Part shown: one piece after another, positions 14,953 to 24,349 of the stretch
Position numbering within the stretch: the stretch's first letter is position 1
Layout of the letters: every line of letters begins with the position of its first letter
From: Bacteroidaceae bacterium
Lineage (GTDB): Bacteria; Bacteroidota; Bacteroidia; Bacteroidales; Bacteroidaceae
DNA length: 55,219 nt
Direction: 5' to 3'
Assembly: GCA_017503065.1 (NCBI GenBank)
Contig: JAFVTT010000038.1
Location: forward strand, 1-55,219
Notes under the pieces: model-generated
Told to the model about the DNA's origin: nothing
Databases searched by the model: none
What the model saw: only the letters and a program-made list of their open reading frames with translations
Made by a program: the position numbers and the translations under genes

Positions 14953-16371
14953 TTACTTTCCGATGCAGAAGTTTTTGAAGATGTTGGAGAGGATGGCGTC
15001 GGAGGTGATTTCGCCGCCGGTGATTTCGGCAAGGTGGTGGAGGCATTGGCGGAGATCTTCGGCAATGAGGTCGCCGGGGATGTTGTCGGCTATGGCATGA
15101 CGGACACGGGCAACGGCTTCGAGGGCATGATGGAGGGCTTCGTAATGACGGAGGTTGGTGACGATGGTGGAGTCGTTGCCCTGATTGACGAAAAGGACCT
15201 GGTGGGCGGAACTTACCAGGGTGCTAAGTAGGATGGGCATGCCTGCTCCTGTTTGGGACGATATGTAGATGTCCTGATTTTTTTGCTTGCGGTGATAGAG
15301 AAAGGAGGAGTCGGGCATGACAAGGTCGCTCTTGTTAATGACACGCAGGACGATGGGAAGATCCGGAGTTTCGGGAGAGTGGGGGATGCGGATGTCGGGG
15401 AACTGCTTGTTGGGTTCGGTGAGCAGGATGATGATGTCCGCTTTGCGTGCTGCCTGCAGGGAGCGCTCTATGCCCATCTGCTCAATGCGGTCGGTGGTCT
15501 TGCGTATGCCGGCGGTGTCTATGAAGCGGAAGGTGATGCCTTCTATCTGTATGGTATCTTCGATGAGGTCGCGCGTAGTGCCCTGGATGTCAGAAACGAT
15601 GGCACGCTCATCGTGCACGAGAGCGTTCATGAGGGTACTTTTGCCCACGTTGGGCGCACCGATGATGGCCACAGGGATGCCAGTCTTCAGGGCATTGCCG
15701 GTACGGAAGGAATCTGTAAGGCGTTGTATGTGTTTGTAGAGAGCGTCTGTGAGTTCGGTTAGTTGGGTACGGTCGGCAAACTCGATGTCCTCGTGGTCGG
15801 AGAAGTCGAGTTCCAGTTCGAGAAGGGATGTGATGTGTAGCAACTGTTCCCTGAGTGTGTCCAATTCGCGCGAGAAACCTCCACGCATTTGAGACATGGC
15901 CATGCGGTGGGTGGCCTCGCTGCTTGATGCTATGAGGTCGGCCACTGCTTCCGCTTGGGAAAGGTCCATCTTTCCTGCCAGGAAGGCCCTCTTGGTGAAC
16001 TCGCCCGGTGTGGCCATGCGTGCTCCAGATTGTATGAGCGCCTCTGTTATCTTCTGGACGATATAACGGCTTCCGTGACAAGATATTTCTGTGCTGTCTT
16101 CGCCTGTGTAAGAGTGAGGGGAACGGAAAACAGATACCAGAACATCATCTATGATTGCATCTGCCTTCGCATGGGGTTCGCTATGTCGGGTGCTTTCTTC
16201 CGACTCACCCCATGGGGTACGGATATAGCCATAGTGCAGGGTGTAACCCTTTACCTCGGTGAGGTCTTTGGAGAAGATGCGTGACGTTATGGAAATGGCT
16301 TCGGGGCCAGAAACTCTAATGATTGCCATTGCTCCACCCGGAGCAGTGGCAGGTGCGCAGATGGTAGACAT
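14953..16371 (-). CDS. mnmE: tRNA modification GTPase MnmE
   Basis: MnmE with MnmG installs the (carboxy)aminomethyl group on U34 of certain tRNAs in the cytosol. The 472-residue protein has the N-terminal tetrahydrofolate-binding domain, a helical middle, an inserted G domain with GAPNVGKS (238-245), DTAGIR and NKSD, and the diagnostic C-terminal CIGK. Length is normal. It is the last gene of a leftward run (serS, nfnAB-like, PD40-like, uridine phosphorylase, mnmE). A terminator follows. The accessory island begins right after its stop codon. Confidence 0.97.
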   Translation of the reverse strand: MSTICAPATAPGGAMAIIRVSGPEAISITSRIFSKDLTEVKGYTLHYGYIRTPWGESEESTRHSEPHAKADAIIDDVLVSVFRSPHSYTGEDSTEISCHGSRYIVQKITEALIQSGARMATPGEFTKRAFLAGKMDLSQAEAVADLIASSSEATHRMAMSQMRGGFSRELDTLREQLLHITSLLELELDFSDHEDIEFADRTQLTELTDALYKHIQRLTDSFRTGNALKTGIPVAIIGAPNVGKSTLMNALVHDERAIVSDIQGTTRDLIEDTIQIEGITFRFIDTAGIRKTTDRIEQMGIERSLQAARKADIIILLTEPNKQFPDIRIPHSPETPDLPIVLRVINKSDLVMPDSSFLYHRKQKNQDIYISSQTGAGMPILLSTLVSSAHQVLFVNQGNDSTIVTNLRHYEALHHALEAVARVRHAIADNIPGDLIAEDLRQCLHHLAEITGGEITSDAILSNIFKNFCIGK

Positions 16372-16413
16372 ATATATATTATATATAAGGTGTATGCCTG
16401 TGTATGGGAAGGC

Positions 16414-17304
16414 TTAGATTCTCTCTATCACCAGAGATATGAGGTTGTCTATGGTATTTTTGTAGGACGTGTTCATTTCCTGGGCATGACGGTTGGCAAT
16501 AACCATGCAACACGTCATGGCACGGTGTCCAAGGATGGAGGCAAGTCCTGCCAGGGCTGAGGATTCCATTTCAAAGTTGCAGACTTTCATCTCCCGTACC
16601 TCTCCTTTGTCATCGGTGCGGTATCTGAAGGCCTCTACCTTGGCGTTCTGCCCGGGGTCTTGGATTTCCATCCTGATTCTTCTGCCCTGAGGACCATAGA
16701 ACCCGCCGCATGCTATGGTAATGCCGCGTACCATGTCGCCGGAGGCAATCTGTTCCAGAAGTCCGGCATCTGCCGTGGCCACATAGGGCGCACCCTTCTG
16801 CGGAGACCAGTTCATGTGCTTGCGGAAGGCATCCTCAAGTTCAAGGTCGCACACCTTGTCACGGTCGGCATAATAGTTGAGCAGACCGTCGAAACCGATG
16901 CTCTTCTCGCTGGCCACGAATGTGCCGAGCGGAGTTTCGGGTTGGAGGCCGCCACAGGTGCCTATACGTACCAGGGTGAGTTGCCTGAAGGTGGGATTGT
17001 CCTCGCGTGTCTCGAAGTTTATGTTTGCCAGGGCATCCAGTTCATTAACAACAATGTCTATGTTGTCGCACCCTATGCCCGTGGACAGTACGGTGATGCG
17101 CTTGCCCTTGTATGTGCCGGTGATGGTGTGGAATTCGCGTGAGGATATGTTGCATTCCTGCGAATCGAAATGCGAAGCAACCGTTTCCACACGTCCAGGG
17201 TCTCCAACGAGGATTACCCTGTCTGCCAGTTGTTCCGGACGGATGTGCAGATGAAATGCAGAACCGTCGGCGTTTATGATAAGTTCGGATGGTGGGTAAA
17301 TCAT
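16414..17304 (-). CDS. Nucleoside phosphorylase (uridine phosphorylase-like)
   Basis: A PNP/UDP phosphorylase family 1 enzyme, splitting a nucleoside with phosphate into base and (deoxy)ribose-1-phosphate. The start MIYPPSELIINADG at 17304 is chosen over the TTG-initiated extension to 17400, which overlaps the upstream gene. Motifs: ILVGDPGRV near the N-terminus, STGIGCDNIDIVVNEL (phosphate/ribose region), RIGTCGGLQ and NFEMESSALAGLA near the C-terminus. About 296 residues. Whether uridine or a purine nucleoside is preferred cannot be decided here; the FEMES segment and length favour uridine. Confidence 0.88.
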   Translation of the reverse strand: MIYPPSELIINADGSAFHLHIRPEQLADRVILVGDPGRVETVASHFDSQECNISSREFHTITGTYKGKRITVLSTGIGCDNIDIVVNELDALANINFETREDNPTFRQLTLVRIGTCGGLQPETPLGTFVASEKSIGFDGLLNYYADRDKVCDLELEDAFRKHMNWSPQKGAPYVATADAGLLEQIASGDMVRGITIACGGFYGPQGRRIRMEIQDPGQNAKVEAFRYRTDDKGEVREMKVCNFEMESSALAGLASILGHRAMTCCMVIANRHAQEMNTSYKNTIDNLISLVIERI

Positions 17305-17347
17305 GGTATGTGTGTGTTTAGGGTTTATGGGGTGGGGGCACACCTTC

Positions 17348-18499
17348 CTATCTCTGCTCGAAGGTGCGTATCTCCTTTTCCAATGCATGTATGTCGGCAA
17401 TTAGTTTTTCGTACTTCTGTTCCAGGGGAAGTATCCTTGCCGCCAGTTCGGTTTTCTTTTCGGCTTTCGCCACGGAGTATTCTTTCCTGAGGTCTTCAAG
17501 TTGTTCGGATGCCTTGTTGCGTTCGGCCACCATCTTCAGCCACTTGTCGGCCAGTTTGCGACTTTCCTCGTGACGGAACTGGGAAAGGGTGGTGTAGGTG
17601 ATGCGGTCGTTCACTATGAAATGGAAGTGCGACTTTGTGGTCTTTTGGGACTTGTTGCGGAGCGTGGCCAGACGTGTCAGCCCCTCCTTCACTTGTTCCT
17701 GGTCGGTCCACGTGTCGCGTATGCTGTTGATGTTTGCCAGAGCCACCAGCGTGTCGCGTCCGATGGTGCCGGTGTCGTAAATCTTGCGTGTCTCGTTTGG
17801 TATGAAGCAATACACGCACACCGTGTCGGCGCTCTGTCCGCGGTCGGTCACGAACCATCCGAGTTGGTTATACTCATCCACCAGATAAAGATAGTCGTTA
17901 GCCTTGGAGTTGAAAGGCATGCCTATGTTTTCCGGTTTGAAGAATCTCCGGCTGTCCGAATCCCATCGCGTCATGAAGATGTCGTATCCACCCAGGCTCT
18001 CCTCACCCTTCGAGGCATAGTACAGTGTGGTACCGTCCGAGAGCATGAAGGGATAGTTCTGGCTCAGCGTGTCCTCCAGTCCCGGCAACATGACGGGTTC
18101 GTTCCATTTCTGACCAATCATTTCGCTGGCATAGAGGTGCAGGACGGCACTGGTGTCGGGTTGGGCAAAGATGATCTTGTCGCCCAGTTGCGAGCGGAAC
18201 AGCGTGCAGTTCAGGGTGTCCTTTTCCTTGACGTTGAAGAAGTCGGCACAGGTGGCTATGCTTCCGCTCTCGCTGCCCAGATAGAGGATGTCCATCACCT
18301 CGTCCTTCTTTACCAGAATGGAGTCGATGAAGGTGACGCGCTCCGTAACGAGAAGTTTGCGTTCGTAGTTCTCCTGCCGTGCCATTTCCGCCAGTTCTTC
18401 CGGAGTGGGAGGGGGCGGTGTCTTTGTCCTCCTTCTGCGCTGGGCGGATGCGCCCAGCGCCAGAAGGAGGAGAAGTGAGAATATGATGGTCTTCTTCAT
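17348..18499 (-). CDS. Secreted PD40-like protein with C-terminal coiled coil
   Basis: A 383-residue protein with a clear signal peptide (MKKTIIFSLLLLLALGASAQ). A short basic, proline-rich linker (RRRRTKTPPPPTPEE) follows, then a region with TTLYYASKGEESLGGYDIF and NSKANDYLYLVDE, the pattern of PD40/WD40-like beta-propeller blades. The last 80 residues are strongly helical and charged (AERNKASEQLEDLRKEYS and on), a likely coiled coil. It probably acts in the periplasm or on the outer membrane. PD40 proteins of Bacteroidetes often accompany peptidoglycan-associated or gliding-type assemblies. The specific function is unknown. It lies between nfnAB and the phosphorylase on the same strand. Confidence 0.75.
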   Translation of the reverse strand: MKKTIIFSLLLLLALGASAQRRRRTKTPPPPTPEELAEMARQENYERKLLVTERVTFIDSILVKKDEVMDILYLGSESGSIATCADFFNVKEKDTLNCTLFRSQLGDKIIFAQPDTSAVLHLYASEMIGQKWNEPVMLPGLEDTLSQNYPFMLSDGTTLYYASKGEESLGGYDIFMTRWDSDSRRFFKPENIGMPFNSKANDYLYLVDEYNQLGWFVTDRGQSADTVCVYCFIPNETRKIYDTGTIGRDTLVALANINSIRDTWTDQEQVKEGLTRLATLRNKSQKTTKSHFHFIVNDRITYTTLSQFRHEESRKLADKWLKMVAERNKASEQLEDLRKEYSVAKAEKKTELAARILPLEQKYEKLIADIHALEKEIRTFEQR

Positions 18500-18525
18500 G
18501 TCAAAGGTTTGAGGTGGTTAGATGT

Positions 18526-20880
18526 TTACTTTGTCAAGTATTCATGCATTGCCAGTGCGGCACGTCTGCCGTCGCCCATGGCCAGGATAACCGTAGCACC
18601 GCCACGCACGATGTCGCCACCGGCAAAGATGGTGGGCAGGTTTGTCTGCATGTTCTCGCCCACCACGATGGTGTTCTTGCGGCCCAGTTCCAGACCCTCG
18701 ATGGAGGTGGGGACGATGGGGTTGGGAGAAACGCCTACCGCCACAATGGCCTGGTCGATGTCCAGGGTCACCGTTGCGCCGGGAATGGGCTGGGGAGAGC
18801 GGCGGCCAGAAGCGTCGGGTTCTCCCAGTTCCATTTTCTGAAGTACTACGGCACGCACGGCACCCGTCTCGTCGGCAAGGTATTCAATGGGGTTGTGCAA
18901 GGTGAGGAACTCGATTCCCTCTTCCTTGGCATGCTTCACCTCCTCCAGACGTGCGGGCATCTCAGCCTCAGAACGGCGGTACACGATGTACACCTTCTCT
19001 GCGCCCAGACGCTTTGCCGTACGGCAGGAGTCCATGGCGGTATTGCCGCCACCCACCACCATAACGCTCTTGGCAGGGTTGATGGGAGTATCGGTGTCGG
19101 GGTTGGAGGCATCCATCAGGTTCACGCGTGTCAGATATTCGTTGGACGACATGATGTTGATGAAGTTTTCGCCAGGAATGTTCATGAAGTTGGGCAGACC
19201 TGCACCGGAGCCCACGAAGATGCCCTCGTAGCCATCGGCCTCCAGTTCCTTCACGGAGATGGTCTTGCCCACGATGCAGTCCTTGACAAAGTTCACACCC
19301 ATCTTGCGCAGGTTGTCTATCTCCACGTCCACAATCTTGTTGGGCAGACGGAACTCGGGAATACCGTATTTCAGTACGCCGCCAATCTCGTGCAGAGCCT
19401 CGAACACGGTAACGTCATAGCCATACTTGGCCATGTCGCCCGCAAAACTCAGGCCGGCAGGACCGGAACCGATGACGGCAATCTTTTTGGCGTTGGCGGG
19501 AGCCACCTCGGGCAGGGAGATATGTCCGCTCTCGCGCTCGAAGTCGGCGGTGAAGCGCTCCAGATAGCCGATGGCCACGGGCTGGTGACCCATCTTCAGG
19601 TGCATGCACTGGCTTTCGCACTGCTTCTCCTGGGGACATACACGTCCGCACACGGCAGGCAGGGCAGAGGTGCTCTTCAGCACACGGGCTGCATTGAGGA
19701 ACTCGCCACGCTCTATGTTCTTGATGAACGAAGGTATGTTGATGTTCACGGGACAACCTTGCATACATGTGGGGTTGGCGCAATCCAGACAACGCTTTGC
19801 CTCGGTGATGGCCTGCTCGCGTGAAAGGCCCGTGTTCACCTCCTCGGTGCGGGTTGTTGCACGGTATACGGGATCCAGTTCGGGCATCTTCACGCGCTCT
19901 ATCTCGGAGCGCTCTTTGCCCTTCATGCTCTTGCGCAGTTCCTCGCGCCATTCGGCCTTGCGGTCGGTCAGTACCTCCAGTGGAGTTTCCATGTCCATGT
20001 CCTTTGCCTCGCGTGAGAGCAGTTCGTCGGCAATGACGGTGGCTTCTGCCTTGCACTGGATGGGAGCGTCCAGATGGCTCATCTCCTCCTGCTCCACACG
20101 GCGGAAGGAACCGGCACGCTTCAGCATTTCGTCGAAGTCCACCTGATGACCGTCAAACTCGGGACCGTCCACGCAAACGAAGCGTGTCTTTCCGCCCACG
20201 GTGATGCGGCATGCACCGCACATGCCCGTACCGTCCACCATGATGGTGTTCAGGGACACGTCAGTGGGTATCTCGTACTTCTTGGTCAGCAGACAGCAGA
20301 ACTTCATCATTATGGCAGGACCGATGGCAAAGCATTTGTCCACCTTCTCGCGCTGGATTACTTCCTCCATGCCCACGGTGACAACGCCCTGCTTGCCATA
20401 GGAACCGTCGTCGGTCATGATGATGACCTCGTCGGAAGCGGCACGCACCTCGTCCTCCAGGATGATAAGTTCCTTGCTGCGGCCGGCGATAACGCTTATC
20501 ACACGGTTGCCGGCAGCCTTCAGTGCCTGTATGATGGGGAGCATGGGAGCGGTACCCACACCGCCGCCGGCGCAGAGCACGGTGCCGAAGTTCTCAATGT
20601 GTGTGGCCTTGCCCAGAGGGCCTACGATGTCGGTCACCTCGTCGCCCACGTTCAGGTCACACAGGCGTGTGGACGAAAGTCCCACCTTCTGCACCACCAG
20701 AGTGATGGTGCCCTTCTCCGTGTCTGCTCCGGCAATGGTCAGGGGCATGCGTTCGCCCTGCTCGCCCACGCGGACGATAACGAAGTGTCCGGCCTTGCGG
20801 GCCTTGGCTATGAGCGGTGCTTCCACTTCCAGGCGGAATACCTTTTCGCTATATTGTACTTTGCTGACTATCTTGTTCAT
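18526..20880 (-). CDS. Fused NfnAB-like NAD(P)H/ferredoxin oxidoreductase (GltD-like C-terminus)
   Basis: A 784-residue fusion from the ATG at 20880 (MNKIVSKVQYSE). Residues 1 to about 270 are a ferredoxin-NADP-reductase/PyrK-like module with an FAD region, GGGVGTAPMLPI and a 2Fe-2S-type Cys set (GMCGACRI...FVCVDGP). From about 330 onward it is GltD-like: CLDCANPTCMQGCPVNINIP and CGRVCPQEKQCESQC for 4Fe-4S clusters, GSGPAGLSFAGDMA for FAD, and VVGGGNTAMDS for NADPH. This combination is the NfnA-NfnB electron-bifurcating transhydrogenase on one chain, often annotated as a glutamate synthase small subunit fusion. No gltB is present. It fits with Rnf nearby, both working on reduced ferredoxin. 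Confidence 0.88.
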   Translation of the reverse strand: MNKIVSKVQYSEKVFRLEVEAPLIAKARKAGHFVIVRVGEQGERMPLTIAGADTEKGTITLVVQKVGLSSTRLCDLNVGDEVTDIVGPLGKATHIENFGTVLCAGGGVGTAPMLPIIQALKAAGNRVISVIAGRSKELIILEDEVRAASDEVIIMTDDGSYGKQGVVTVGMEEVIQREKVDKCFAIGPAIMMKFCCLLTKKYEIPTDVSLNTIMVDGTGMCGACRITVGGKTRFVCVDGPEFDGHQVDFDEMLKRAGSFRRVEQEEMSHLDAPIQCKAEATVIADELLSREAKDMDMETPLEVLTDRKAEWREELRKSMKGKERSEIERVKMPELDPVYRATTRTEEVNTGLSREQAITEAKRCLDCANPTCMQGCPVNINIPSFIKNIERGEFLNAARVLKSTSALPAVCGRVCPQEKQCESQCMHLKMGHQPVAIGYLERFTADFERESGHISLPEVAPANAKKIAVIGSGPAGLSFAGDMAKYGYDVTVFEALHEIGGVLKYGIPEFRLPNKIVDVEIDNLRKMGVNFVKDCIVGKTISVKELEADGYEGIFVGSGAGLPNFMNIPGENFINIMSSNEYLTRVNLMDASNPDTDTPINPAKSVMVVGGGNTAMDSCRTAKRLGAEKVYIVYRRSEAEMPARLEEVKHAKEEGIEFLTLHNPIEYLADETGAVRAVVLQKMELGEPDASGRRSPQPIPGATVTLDIDQAIVAVGVSPNPIVPTSIEGLELGRKNTIVVGENMQTNLPTIFAGGDIVRGGATVILAMGDGRRAALAMHEYLTK

Positions 20881-20964
20881 CTTTTCGTTGGTTAGTATTG
20901 TGCTTTGTAGCACAAAGTGTTGAATCGTTTTATTCTGAGTTTCGGATTATGCCTGTGCAATGCA

Positions 20965-22284
20965 TCAGTCGATTGTCTCGCATCCCATGTAGGGCACCAG
21001 TGCGGCAGGAATACGTATGCCATTTTCCGTCTGGTTGTTCTCCAGCAATGCGGCCACTATGCGTGGCAGAGCCAATGCGGAACCGTTCAGGGTGTGTGCT
21101 ATCTCTGTCTTCTTGTCGGCGGTGCGGCGTATGCGGCACTTCAGGCGGTTGGCCTGGTATGTGTCGAAGTTGCTCACCGAACTTACCTCCAGCCAACGCT
21201 TCTGTGCCTGGCTGTACACCTCGAAGTCGTAGCACACGGCGCTGGTGAAGGACTGGTCGCCGCCGCAAAGGCGCAGTATGCGGTAGGGGAGTTCCAGTTT
21301 CTGGAGCAGGCCCTCCACGTGTGCAATCATCTCCTTGTGGCTCTCGGCAGAGTGCTCGGGAGTGTCAATGCGCACGATCTCCACCTTGGAGAACTCGTGC
21401 AGACGGTTCAGTCCGCGCACGTCCTTGCCGTACGAACCGGCCTCGCGACGGAAGCACTGTGTGTAGGCACAGTTCTTGACGGGCAGTTCCTTCTCGTCCA
21501 GGATGACATCGCGGTAGATGTTCGTTACGGGCACCTCTGCCGTGGGAATCAGGTAGAGGTCGTCCAGTCCGCAATGGTACATCTGTCCCTCCTTGTCGGG
21601 CAACTGGCCTGTACCGTATCCGCTGGCGGCATTCACCACGGTGGGAGGCATCACCTCCTCGTATCCGCTCTTGCGTGCCTCGTCCAGGAAGAAGTTTATC
21701 AGAGCACGCTGGAGTCTTGCACCCAAGCCACGGTACACGGGGAAGCCGGCACCGGTAATCTTCACGCCCAGGTCAAAGTCTATCAGGTTGTACTTCTTGC
21801 ACAGTTCCCAGTGGGGGAGGAGTGCCTCGTCGCTATCGGGGTTGGCATCCCAGTTGCCCACCTTGTCCACACCCAGGACGCACTCCTTCAGGTTGGACTT
21901 CACCACCCAGTTGTCCTCGGCGCAGGCACCCTCGGGCACCTCGTCGTATGGTATGTTGGGTATCTGGCAGAGTTTCGTTGTCAGTTCCTTCTCGGCATTC
22001 TCCATCTCGGCCTTCAGAGCCTCGTTGGCAGTCTTTATTTCGGCCACCTTGGCCTTCACGGCCTCGGCCTCCTCCTTCTTGCCCTGCTTCATGAGGGCGC
22101 CAATCTCAGCCGCCAGTTTCTTGGCATCGGACAGGTTCTTGTCCAACTGTGTCTGTGCGGCACGGCGCTTCTTGTCTGTCTCCATCACCTCGGCAATGGC
22201 CTCACGTGCACCGGCAAAACGTTTCTTCTCAAGACCGGCAATCACACGCTCGGTCTCTTCTGTAATCAGTTTTAATGTAAGCAT
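20965..22284 (-). CDS. serS: Seryl-tRNA synthetase
   Basis: Charges tRNA-Ser with serine in the cytosol. The 439-residue protein has the N-terminal long coiled-coil arm (about 30-110), then the class II core with PTAEVPVTN, motif 2 FRREAGSYGKD, SSVSNFDTYQANR and motif 3 NGSALALPRIVAALLEN. Length is normal. It heads the leftward run and is separated from the nfnAB-like gene by 84 bases. Confidence 0.98.
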   Translation of the reverse strand: MLTLKLITEETERVIAGLEKKRFAGAREAIAEVMETDKKRRAAQTQLDKNLSDAKKLAAEIGALMKQGKKEEAEAVKAKVAEIKTANEALKAEMENAEKELTTKLCQIPNIPYDEVPEGACAEDNWVVKSNLKECVLGVDKVGNWDANPDSDEALLPHWELCKKYNLIDFDLGVKITGAGFPVYRGLGARLQRALINFFLDEARKSGYEEVMPPTVVNAASGYGTGQLPDKEGQMYHCGLDDLYLIPTAEVPVTNIYRDVILDEKELPVKNCAYTQCFRREAGSYGKDVRGLNRLHEFSKVEIVRIDTPEHSAESHKEMIAHVEGLLQKLELPYRILRLCGGDQSFTSAVCYDFEVYSQAQKRWLEVSSVSNFDTYQANRLKCRIRRTADKKTEIAHTLNGSALALPRIVAALLENNQTENGIRIPAALVPYMGCETID

Positions 22285-23022
22285 CTTATTTTAGTGTTTT
22301 ATATTTCGGCGGTAAAATTACAAAAAAATACGCAATATTTCTTTTATGCGTTCCTTATTATATATCTAATGCTTATAAAATCGTATGAAAAGGTTGTAAT
22401 TGATACTTCTTCGTGTTGTATTTTCATATTGATTCGTTTTTTATACAAATCGCTCCATAGACTGTTACGCGCTAATGAAACCATCTTTTTCTTACCAATT
22501 TCTTCGTTTCTCGGTTGCAATGGAACCCTGTTAAACCCTCAATGCACCAAAATATCTGTTCAAAATAATGGTTGTTATCATTATAACGTTAATGACTGAT
22601 TTGGGTTTGATAAATTCATGTGATTGTCATCATTTATAGTACTTGTGACGTCAATTCACCATTAATAAACAAACTTGTCAAGAAGGTTTTTGAATGATGT
22701 CTTATATGTAGTTGTGTAGTTCTCGATAATAGTAGATTTTACCGTCGGTAATCGTTCGCCGAACGAACGGTAATGATTCGGTTGTGTTCTCGTGGGGATG
22801 AAAAATAATCATACTTTTGTTGATGCATGATTACCCTGATGCAGTTCATATACGGATGAAATAAATTTCCTGTTTTTAATAATAATGTAATAGGTCGTAA
22901 TATTGTTTATACAATGTTTGTGGGTTGCAATGTAACCTATCATATGAGTGAAACTTTAGACATAAATGGTCTTTTTTAATAAAAAGCAAGGAAGAAAAGT
23001 ATGGATTATACCTAAAAAAGAG
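22285..23022. other. Long AT-rich intergenic region between serS and the Rnf operon
   Basis: About 740 bases between divergent genes with no convincing coding frame. It contains the dyad CGTTCG-C-CGAACG (22753-22765) inside a pair of GGTAAT..TTCG direct repeats (22747 and 22769, 22 bases apart), and ATTGT-ttat-ACAAT (22902-22915). It may carry a regulator site or a small RNA. I see nothing else definite. Confidence 0.5.
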
Positions 23023-23030
23023 TATCTTTG
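23023..23030 (+). promoter_or_regulatory. -7 box of the Rnf operon
   Basis: TATCTTTG, a consensus Bacteroidetes element, lies 23 bases before the ATG at 23053. It supports that start over the open frame reaching back to 22966. Confidence 0.65.
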
Positions 23031-23052
23031 TGTGGAAAAATGTAAAGTCTAC

Positions 23053-23322
23053 ATGGCAAAACAGGCGGATTTGGATTGTAGCGGATGCAAGATTTCAATG
23101 TTTTGCAGCCGTAAGGACAAGCAGGATGGCCAGCCTTGCGATACGGATCTTCGTGCCGTTGTCGTGGCCTTCGTCATACCCTTGGTTGGCATTGTGCTTA
23201 TGCTTTTTCTGGCACAAGGTCGGGTAGGAGAGGGGTGGACGGCCTTAGGTATATTGTTGTTCCTGGCGTTGTATTTCTTGTGCATACGCTTGCTTAAGCC
23301 GGATTTCAGAAGAAAGAAGTGA
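23053..23322 (+). CDS. Short RseC/MucC-like membrane protein
   Basis: An 89-residue protein. The Cys-rich start (CSGCKISMFCS) and two hydrophobic segments (about 38-58 and 67-86), ending in a basic tail, resemble the second half of RseC-family proteins, which are often the first gene of Bacteroidetes rnf operons. Usual members are about 140 residues and have an N-terminal beta domain before the cysteines, which is missing here. The promoter position shows the gene really is short. It precedes rnfB by 28 bases. Likely role: maturation or redox maintenance of the Rnf complex in the inner membrane. Confidence 0.65.
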   Translation: MAKQADLDCSGCKISMFCSRKDKQDGQPCDTDLRAVVVAFVIPLVGIVLMLFLAQGRVGEGWTALGILLFLALYFLCIRLLKPDFRRKK

Positions 23323-23350
23323 TAGAATAATTTAATAAATAGAGTAAGTT

Positions 23351-24349
23351 ATGAACGTAATTCTTATTGCAGTAATCGTGCTTGGTGTAGTGGGACTTGT
23401 ATCCGCTGTGGTACTGTTCCTCGCCTCCAAGAAGTTTGCTGTTTGGGAAGATCCCCGTATCCAGCAGGTATCCGAGGTTCTGCCTCAGGCAAATTGTGGC
23501 GGATGCGGCTATCCGGGTTGCTCAGGCTTTGCCTCTGCATGCGTGAAAGCGGCAGAAAGTGGTAGCCTGAGCGATTTGAACTGTGCTCCCGGCGGTCAGG
23601 CCGTTATGGAGCAGGTGGCAGGTATCCTGGGTTTGAAGGCTTCGGCCGCAGCCCCCAAGGTTGCCGTAGTGCGTTGTCAGGGCACATGCGATGTCCGTCC
23701 TCACGGAGTGGAGTTCGACGGCGTACATTCGTGCAAGATCCAGAACATGACCGGTATGGGCGAGACCCAGTGCCTGTATGGCTGTCTGGGCGAGGGCGAT
23801 TGTGCCGCGGCATGTCTCTTCGGTGCCATCAAGGTAAATCCCGCCACACGCATTGCCGAGGTGGACGAGAGCAAGTGTACCGGTTGCGGTGCCTGTGCCA
23901 AGAGTTGTCCTCGCGGTATCATCGAATTGATACCCCAGGGACCCAAGAACCGCAAGGTTGTGGTGCTCTGCAACAACAAGGACAAGGGTGCTTTGGCCAC
24001 CAAGGAATGTAAGGTAAGTTGCATAGGTTGCGGCAAGTGCGTGAAGGTGTGCGACAAGTTCGAGGCCATCACCCTCGGCACCAACCTGGCACACATCGAC
24101 CCCGACAAGTGCAAGATGTGCCGCAAGTGCGAGGAAGCATGTCCTCGTGGTGCCATCAAGGCATTCAACTTCCCACCAAGGAAGCCCAAGACAGAGACCG
24201 CTCCCGTAGCATCGCCTGCCGCACCTAAGGCAGAGGCTTCCGTGGCACCTAAGCCTGAGGCTCCTGTTGTGAAGGAAGCACCTGCTCCCGTGGCACCTGT
24301 GGTTGAAAAGAAAGTAGAAACCCCAAAAGACAATGAGACTGCTGTATGA
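23351..24349 (+). CDS. rnfB: Rnf complex subunit RnfB (iron-sulfur)
   Basis: The ferredoxin-accepting subunit of the Rnf complex, membrane-anchored by an N-terminal helix (2-25). It has the 4Fe-4S motif CGGCGYPGC (49-57), further Cys clusters (CQGTCD, CLYGCLGEGDC), and ferredoxin motifs CTGCGACAKSCP, CIGCGKCVKVCD and CKMCRKCEEACP. The C-terminal 60 residues are a Pro/Ala/Lys-rich tail of varying length in this family. It overlaps rnfC by four bases. Confidence 0.97.
   Translation: MNVILIAVIVLGVVGLVSAVVLFLASKKFAVWEDPRIQQVSEVLPQANCGGCGYPGCSGFASACVKAAESGSLSDLNCAPGGQAVMEQVAGILGLKASAAAPKVAVVRCQGTCDVRPHGVEFDGVHSCKIQNMTGMGETQCLYGCLGEGDCAAACLFGAIKVNPATRIAEVDESKCTGCGACAKSCPRGIIELIPQGPKNRKVVVLCNNKDKGALATKECKVSCIGCGKCVKVCDKFEAITLGTNLAHIDPDKCKMCRKCEEACPRGAIKAFNFPPRKPKTETAPVASPAAPKAEASVAPKPEAPVVKEAPAPVAPVVEKKVETPKDNETAV

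Noticed and set aside
22294..22599. A 101-codon frame between serS and rnf
   Set aside because: AT-rich with low-complexity composition, no promoter-like box near its start and no recognisable feature.
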